From assembly GCA_003577005.1 (NCBI GenBank), contig QEUW01000186.1, positions 1 through 24,385 on the forward strand: 24,385 bases of DNA. Reading direction: 5' to 3'. Made by a program: the position numbers and the translations under genes. The notes under the pieces were generated by a model. The model was not told where the DNA came from and made no database searches. It saw only the letters and a list, made by a program, of their open reading frames with translations. Below, piece by piece: positions 19,834 through 24,385 of the stretch (positions are counted from its first letter, which is position 1; each line of letters starts with the position of its first letter). The DNA comes from Chloroflexota bacterium (GTDB taxonomy: Bacteria > Chloroflexota > Anaerolineae > Caldilineales > Caldilineaceae).

Positions 19834-21690
19834 TCAATAGACCGGCAGCACCTGCTCAGGAATGAACCGTTGCACCCGCCGCAGCGGTGTGGCGGTTCCC
19901 CGCAACTGTTCCCGCACAAAGAAGGGAACCTTGTTCCGGTTGGCGCTGTCAGCCGTTGCGCGGGGCTGTAGATCGACAACTGTGCTCCCACGCAGCGTTG
20001 CTGTGTAGGTCTGGTCGCCGATGGTGTAGCGCTCGGTCGTCTCAGGGATCGGAAAGTCAAGGCGAACCGTGTCGCTCGGCTGAAGACCCTGAAGCACGAG
20101 ATGGTTGCCGGCATGTCTGGCGTCAACCCCGTTGTCGTTGACCGCACAGACTAGCGCCTGCCGGTCCACCCAGTACGGGATGCGCACAACCAGCGTATGC
20201 GCCTGCTTGTTGTGCAGCACGACCTTTCCCTCGTATGGCAAATAGCTGTCGATGTCGAGCCAGGTAGAGGCGCGGTTGAGCCAGAGATTGACCGTGGCTA
20301 CACCCTGCTGAAAGCGTGTGATACCTTCCCAGGCATGGTAGAGAGAACGGGCGCCGTTGCCGGTGCAACAGCCATAGACCGCCGACCGCAGGTTGGCTGT
20401 GAGCACGGCCTGGGTAAAGCCCCCCACAAAGCGCTGCAGAATGGAATCGTATTCACCGCTGCCACAGGCGCAGCGCATGGCCGCCAGATCAGCCATTTGC
20501 AGTTCGATCAGATGATTGCGCACAATGGCGTCTACATCATCCCAGTAATCGCCCAACCCGGCATCGGCCAACTGGACAGCCAGCATCAGCGTATCGGCGA
20601 TCCCGCAGCCTTCGCTCTCGACGGCGGCGCTGGCTGGCCGGCCAAACCGTTGGGGGGCGATCCACGACGGCATCCAACCCAGACGGATCGCGCCATGACC
20701 TCGTGCATGTTCGTAGCCCTGGCGCACGAGCTGTTTGAGGTGGCTGTCTCCAGTTGCCACGGCCAGGTCGAGCAGAGCAGAGAGGGCGTTGAGGTTGCCG
20801 TGCAGATGGCCGGCCCAGACCCCGTGTTCAACCCCTGGATGGCCGTTGTCATCGGCTGGTTCCCACAGCGTGGGTTTCAGGCAGAAACGGGCAAGCTTCC
20901 CGGCATGGACCAGCGCATCCGCATCACCCAGCACCCCATAGGCGCGCACCAAGGCTTTGATGACGTTGGATTGTTCCCACTTTACCGCACCCTCGAAGCC
21001 CTGTTGATCGCTGGTCGGTTCGGCGGGTGGCACGTAGGGCGTGTAGCCCGGCGGCCACTGGCGCCCACCCCGCAACGTCCAGTGCCAGCGCCCGTCACGG
21101 CTCAGGCTGCACTCGGGCGGGATGTAGGCGTAGTCGCCGACCTGAATCATCCCAGCTTTTAACCCTGCGACCACCACTTTTGTCCACTCCAGCCAGGTTG
21201 GGTTGGGGTCGCGGCCGTACCAGGTCAAGAACGCCAGGACGGCGATCCCGCTCATGACTGGGTAGGCCGTGCCAGCCGGCGGCCCATCGGCGGAGATGGG
21301 AAAGTAGATCTGCCCGTCGTCGGCCACCTGCTGCAGGATGGCGGCCATGGCCGCCTGTTCGATCGCCAGATTGGCCTGGCTGCCACATAGGGTGCGCATG
21401 AGCGGCAAAGCCCGCACAAACTTCATCGGCATCCAGTTGGGCGACGCATCAAACGGCGGCTGTGTGTCAAAACGAAACGATTGGGTGACGGCATACGCAT
21501 GCTCCGGCTTGAGACTGGCCGTCAGGACATTGACCGCCAGGGCGGCGCGCTGGGCCAGATCCAAGGTGTCGGGCGCGGTGACCGTCTGCCACGTGCCGGC
21601 TGGTTTCATCGTCTCAAGATCGAGCACGTCGGTGCTGTCGGGCAACTGCTCAGTAACCCGCCGTAGGGTCCGAACCTGGTTGATGCTCAT
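19834..21690 (-). CDS. GH127-like glycoside hydrolase (DUF1680, beta-L-arabinofuranosidase-type)
   Basis: 618 residues, (alpha/alpha)6 barrel plus C-terminal beta domain. The GH127 zinc site is recognisable: E360-x-C362 in VESEGCGIADTL and the vicinal pair C441-C442 in VYGCCTGNGARSLYHAW. In HypBA1-type enzymes the corresponding residues are Glu338, Cys340, Cys417 and Cys418, the last being the nucleophile; the spacing matches (79 against 77). The beta domain begins around VVRIPYW. The family releases L-arabinofuranose, but many members are uncharacterised, so the sugar is not certain. ATG 21690 or the adjacent 21693 both follow GAGAGGAG; the former has better spacing. No signal peptide, so it probably acts on imported material. 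Confidence 0.78.
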   Translation of the reverse strand: MSINQVRTLRRVTEQLPDSTDVLDLETMKPAGTWQTVTAPDTLDLAQRAALAVNVLTASLKPEHAYAVTQSFRFDTQPPFDASPNWMPMKFVRALPLMRTLCGSQANLAIEQAAMAAILQQVADDGQIYFPISADGPPAGTAYPVMSGIAVLAFLTWYGRDPNPTWLEWTKVVVAGLKAGMIQVGDYAYIPPECSLSRDGRWHWTLRGGRQWPPGYTPYVPPAEPTSDQQGFEGAVKWEQSNVIKALVRAYGVLGDADALVHAGKLARFCLKPTLWEPADDNGHPGVEHGVWAGHLHGNLNALSALLDLAVATGDSHLKQLVRQGYEHARGHGAIRLGWMPSWIAPQRFGRPASAAVESEGCGIADTLMLAVQLADAGLGDYWDDVDAIVRNHLIELQMADLAAMRCACGSGEYDSILQRFVGGFTQAVLTANLRSAVYGCCTGNGARSLYHAWEGITRFQQGVATVNLWLNRASTWLDIDSYLPYEGKVVLHNKQAHTLVVRIPYWVDRQALVCAVNDNGVDARHAGNHLVLQGLQPSDTVRLDFPIPETTERYTIGDQTYTATLRGSTVVDLQPRATADSANRNKVPFFVREQLRGTATPLRRVQRFIPEQVLPVY

Positions 21691-21740
21691 CATTCTCCTC
21701 TCCCTCAGCGCATCAGTGAGAGAGCACACGTAGACATTGT

Positions 21741-22535
21741 TTACCTCCCCGGTCGCCGGCGCGGCGGGATTGGCTGCACCAGGGCCAGCCGTTCGGGGCT
21801 TAGCCGCGCCACCAGTTCGGGGGAAGGTTCATAACCAAAGCGATGGGCGAAGAGCGCAGGGACATAGCGCATCGTGATCATCCGGCGTTCACCTGGATTG
21901 GTGCGCTGGGCCGAGCCGTGGCAGAGGGCATCGTTGAACAGCAGCGCATCGCCTGCTTTGAGATGGATCTCCACGGCGCCAGTCAGTCGCTCGCCCGAGC
22001 CCTGGCTGATCCCGCCGGTCTGGTCTTGCTGCGGGTGGGGGAAATCTGACTTGTGGCTGCCGGGAATGATGACGGTGGCGCCATCCCCTGGCCCCACATC
22101 GGTGAGCGGCGCCAATAGGGAGAGCATGGAGCAGACCCACTGCCCGTTGCGGCGCCCGCTGCGCTGGTGATGATCGACATTGTGGCCGCCCGAATGCACG
22201 CCAATATAGCCGCCGGACGACCGCACATTGACAAAGACTTCGTAGATGTAAGGCTTTGTGCTGGGTCCCAGATAATGGCGCACCTGGTCGATCCAGGCCG
22301 GATGGTCAATCAGCCGCTCAAAAATCTCGCCCCCCTCGATGATATCCTGCAAATTGGCGCCGTCGATGCCGCCATAGGATTGGGTATAGACATTGCCATA
22401 CCACTGGCCTGGTTCGAGCTGGGGCAGGGCGTCGATCCAGGCGTTGATGGCGGCCACATGGTCGCGAGCGAGCGCTTGGCGGATCACGGTGTAGCCGTGT
22501 AGATCAAACAGATATTCATCCATCGGCGTAATCAT
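21741..22535 (-). CDS. PhyH-family oxygenase 3 with non-canonical HSG motif
   Basis: 264 residues. PhyH landmarks are IIPGSHKSDFPHP, KAGDALLFNDALCHGSAQ (distal H206) and ERRMITMRY (2-oxoglutarate arginine). At the place of the usual HxD the protein reads GVHSGGHNVDHHQ: H114 is followed by S-G, not x-D. H118 or D121 might ligate iron instead, or the third ligand might be missing as in PhyH-fold halogenases. I recall a bacterial PhyH subgroup with an HGGG-type motif, so this may be a subfamily trait. It is only distantly related to oxygenases 1 and 2. ATG 22535 follows AAGGGGAG; a longer frame upstream overlaps the next gene. It starts 20 bp after the IolE-like gene. Confidence 0.85.
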   Translation of the reverse strand: MITPMDEYLFDLHGYTVIRQALARDHVAAINAWIDALPQLEPGQWYGNVYTQSYGGIDGANLQDIIEGGEIFERLIDHPAWIDQVRHYLGPSTKPYIYEVFVNVRSSGGYIGVHSGGHNVDHHQRSGRRNGQWVCSMLSLLAPLTDVGPGDGATVIIPGSHKSDFPHPQQDQTGGISQGSGERLTGAVEIHLKAGDALLFNDALCHGSAQRTNPGERRMITMRYVPALFAHRFGYEPSPELVARLSPERLALVQPIPPRRRPGR

Positions 22536-22554
22536 AGTGCTCCCCTTTGTGCAA

Positions 22555-23442
22555 TCAGCCGATCCCGATCTGGCGCAGATAAGCGCGAGTCCGTTTGGCA
22601 ATGGGCAATGGTTTATCAAACGGCGCCGGGTACATGTCTTGCTCGACAATGGCCCAGCCGTTGAAGTCGATCTCGCGCAGGACGTCGCGAAAGGCCAGAA
22701 AATCGACGGCCCCTTGCGAGGGTTCGACAAACATATCGGCCTGCACAGCCTTGGCAAAGGGGATCTGCTCGGCCTCGACTTTTGTCTGCACTTCCCGATC
22801 CACGCTCTTGAGGTGGAGATAGGGGATGCGCTGGTGGTAGCGCCGTATAAAGCTGACCGGGTCACCCCCGCGATAGGCATGATGCCCAGTGTCAAGGCAG
22901 AGGGAGACGCGAGCGGGGTCAGTCTGCGCCAGAAAGGCCTCGATCTGCGTTTCGTACTCCACATGCGTCTCGGCATGGGGGTGGAAGACGAGCGTGAGGC
23001 CGAACTGGTCCTGTGCGATATCGGCCACTTTGTGCGTGGTGTCGATCAGCCGTTGCCAGGCGTCACCGGCCAACTGGCGTGGCGCCAGCAACTCACCCGT
23101 AAAGAGATCGGTGTAGGAATCGTCAATGAGCACGAGATACTTGGCGCCCAGCGCCGCCAGTAGCTCACCGGCGCCCAGCACCTGTTGCTCCAGCGCCGGC
23201 CAGGCGGTAGGGTTCTCCAGGTTGCCCATCGCAAAGGTGGCCGCCACTTTCAACCTCCGCTTGTCCAACTCGGCGCGCAGGGTGGGCAGGTCGGTGGGGA
23301 GATAGCCGTAGGGTCCAAGCTCGGTCCACTCGTAGCCGGCCTCGGCAATTTCATCCAAAAAGCGTTGCCAGGGAGTCTGTTTGGGGTCACTGGGAAACCA
23401 CACCCCCCACGAATCTGGCGCACTGCCAACTTTGATGTTCAT
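22555..23442 (-). CDS. IolE-like sugar phosphate isomerase/epimerase family TIM barrel
   Basis: 295 residues, xylose-isomerase-like TIM barrel. The N-terminus APDSWGVWF and GYEWTELGPYGYLPTDLPTL match the inosose dehydratase (IolE) group, which converts 2-keto-myo-inositol. Metal-site residues are visible in VFHPHAETHVEYE, LCLDTGHHAYRGGDP (D and H) and YLHLKSVD, with an acidic residue in AIVEQDM near the end. ATG 23442 follows GGAGGAA. The operon has a dehydrogenase (SDR) next to it, so an oxidise-then-dehydrate or isomerise path on an inositol- or keto-sugar-like substrate is plausible, but related epimerases have the same fold. Confidence 0.82.
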   Translation of the reverse strand: MNIKVGSAPDSWGVWFPSDPKQTPWQRFLDEIAEAGYEWTELGPYGYLPTDLPTLRAELDKRRLKVAATFAMGNLENPTAWPALEQQVLGAGELLAALGAKYLVLIDDSYTDLFTGELLAPRQLAGDAWQRLIDTTHKVADIAQDQFGLTLVFHPHAETHVEYETQIEAFLAQTDPARVSLCLDTGHHAYRGGDPVSFIRRYHQRIPYLHLKSVDREVQTKVEAEQIPFAKAVQADMFVEPSQGAVDFLAFRDVLREIDFNGWAIVEQDMYPAPFDKPLPIAKRTRAYLRQIGIG

Positions 23443-23459
23443 GGGTTCCTCCAGAAGTG

Positions 23460-24290
23460 TCAAAGATTGGGCACATACCCTTGCCCCCATTGTTCTTTGC
23501 GCCGCTCACGGAAGTCACCCGTCAGCGGCATGATCGCCAGTTGCCCGCCATCCACGACAATCGTCTGGCCGACGATGTAGCGCGCCTCATCCGAGGCCAA
23601 GAAGAGCGCCACATGGCCAATATCCGCCGGCTCGCCAATAATACCGGCGGGAATCGTCTGCCCTGCCGCCGTGCGATCCAGGTCGGTCAGAACCTTCAGG
23701 TGGTTTTCTACCAGAATCCACCCTGGGGCAATGGCGTTGACCCGTACCCCTTTGGGCGCCAGTTCTAGCGCCAGCACCCGGGTAAAGGCGACGATGGCGG
23801 CCTTGGTGCCGGCGTAGACTGTATGCTCGGTCATACCGGCGTAGGCGTGGACCGAGGTGAGGTTGATCACCACGCCCTGCCCTTGCGCCACCATAGCTGC
23901 TGCGGCGGCTTGGGTGGCAAAAAACATGCCGCGCACGTTGACCTGATAGAGCGTATCGAACTGCTCGGGCGTCACCTCCAGAAAGGGTTTGTTCATGGTA
24001 ATACCGGCATTGTTGACCAGCACATCGATGCCGCCCAGAAATTCAATCGCCTGGGCGCACACCTGTTTGACCTGCGCCAGGTCGTTGAAGTCGGCCTGCA
24101 TGGCTGCGGCGCGGCCGCCGTTGGCCTGGATCGACTCGACGGCGCTCTGTGCGCCGGCGCCGCTATGGCTGTAGTGCAAGACGACGTCGGCCCCGGCGTT
24201 GGCAAAGGCCAGCGCCACTCCCCGGCCAATGCCGGTGCCGGCCCCGGTGACCAACACCCGTTTGCCACTCATGCTGTCGGGAGACTGCAC
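23460..24290 (-). CDS. short-chain dehydrogenase/reductase (SDR), GTG start
   Basis: 276 residues of a classical SDR. Cofactor motif TGAGTGIGRG (about 15-24), NNAG at 93-96 and catalytic S146, Y159, K163 (HTVYAGTKAA) are present, with IAPGWILVENH and GQTIVVDGG typical of the family. The start is GTG at 24290: AAGGAG lies 7 bp in front, whereas the internal ATG six codons later has none. It probably oxidises a hydroxyl of a sugar or polyol using NAD(P); substrate unknown. Seventeen bp separate it from the IolE-like gene. Confidence 0.9.
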   Translation of the reverse strand: MQSPDSMSGKRVLVTGAGTGIGRGVALAFANAGADVVLHYSHSGAGAQSAVESIQANGGRAAAMQADFNDLAQVKQVCAQAIEFLGGIDVLVNNAGITMNKPFLEVTPEQFDTLYQVNVRGMFFATQAAAAAMVAQGQGVVINLTSVHAYAGMTEHTVYAGTKAAIVAFTRVLALELAPKGVRVNAIAPGWILVENHLKVLTDLDRTAAGQTIPAGIIGEPADIGHVALFLASDEARYIVGQTIVVDGGQLAIMPLTGDFRERRKEQWGQGYVPNL

Positions 24291-24310
24291 TTCTGCTCTC
24301 CTTGACCTCT

Positions 24311-24385
24311 TTATTGTGCGGCGCGCAGCGAATGCCGAAAGGCTTCCACACCGGTGCGGGCTGCGTTGGCCAGCAGGCTGTAGTC
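24311..24385 (-). CDS. 3' end of an unidentified gene, first visible gene of the operon
   Basis: The minus-strand frame entering from the right edge reads DYSLLANAARTGVEAFRHSL RAAQ and stops at TAA 24311-24313. The codon use resembles the other operon genes and the next gene starts 20 bp further on, so it is probably co-transcribed. Twenty-four residues are too few to name it. Confidence 0.55.
   Translation of the reverse strand, partial: DYSLLANAARTGVEAFRHSLRAAQ

Noticed and set aside
1..24385. tRNA, rRNA or riboswitch genes
   Set aside because: I saw no tRNA-like cloverleaf with CCA-proximal features, rRNA segment or known riboswitch core. A covariance-model search was not possible here.

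Overview
The window looks like a chromosomal segment of a GC-rich bacterium, most likely a Chloroflexi (Caldilineales/Anaerolineae-like) lineage. This rests on gene content: a VanW remnant, phytanoyl-CoA dioxygenase genes beside a sugar ABC transporter, and a secreted peptide ending in an IYLP-type motif that I associate with Chloroflexi exported proteins. No rRNA, tRNA or other lineage marker is present, so the assignment is an inference.

Left part (1-10.4 kb). Mostly plus-strand redox and stress genes among remnants and small repeats. In order: a decayed IS110 transposase, a membrane protein plus flavin reductase pair, a tiny secreted peptide, a divergent pair of apparent selenoprotein genes (OsmC-like on minus, AhpC/TSA_2 peroxiredoxin-like on plus), a glutamate dehydrogenase 3' remnant fused behind the peroxiredoxin, a frameshifted AAA/TPR/LuxR regulator, a cupin, a DsrE-like protein, a cytochrome c tail and a MerA-like flavoprotein disulfide reductase. 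In both selenoprotein candidates an in-frame TGA replaces the redox-active cysteine. Each TGA is followed by a GC-rich 6-7 bp stem with a 5-nt loop that begins exactly 25 nt after the TGA, as expected of a bacterial SECIS element. A standard annotation would cut both genes short.

Repeats. Three 66-bp elements (1883, 7017, 11338) share one design: an 18-nt arm, a 30-nt variable spacer and the inverted 18-nt arm. Each arm is itself a near-palindrome built on ACCTCC/GGAGGT. A short-loop variant (8735) and a lone arm (732) also occur. Arm differences are partly compensatory. The design resembles REPINs. None was found in the 14-24 kb operon.

Middle (10.4-14.4 kb). A VanW-family remnant, then a minus-strand CDP-alcohol phosphatidyltransferase and a PF10091 glucoamylase-like / GH144-type protein. 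After these comes a graveyard of fragments (hsdR tail, release factor 3, a transposase), several with internal deletions.

Right part (14.4-24.4 kb). One long minus-strand operon, transcribed right to left: the tail of an unidentified gene, an SDR oxidoreductase, an IolE-like TIM-barrel isomerase/dehydratase, PhyH-type oxygenase 3, a GH127-like glycosidase, PhyH oxygenase 2, a Tat-lipoprotein sugar-binding protein, two sugar permeases and PhyH oxygenase 1. A strong hairpin follows the last gene. The likely role is uptake and catabolism of an unknown, probably decorated, sugar or glycoside, with three Fe(II)/2-oxoglutarate oxygenases acting on it. No transporter ATPase is encoded here.
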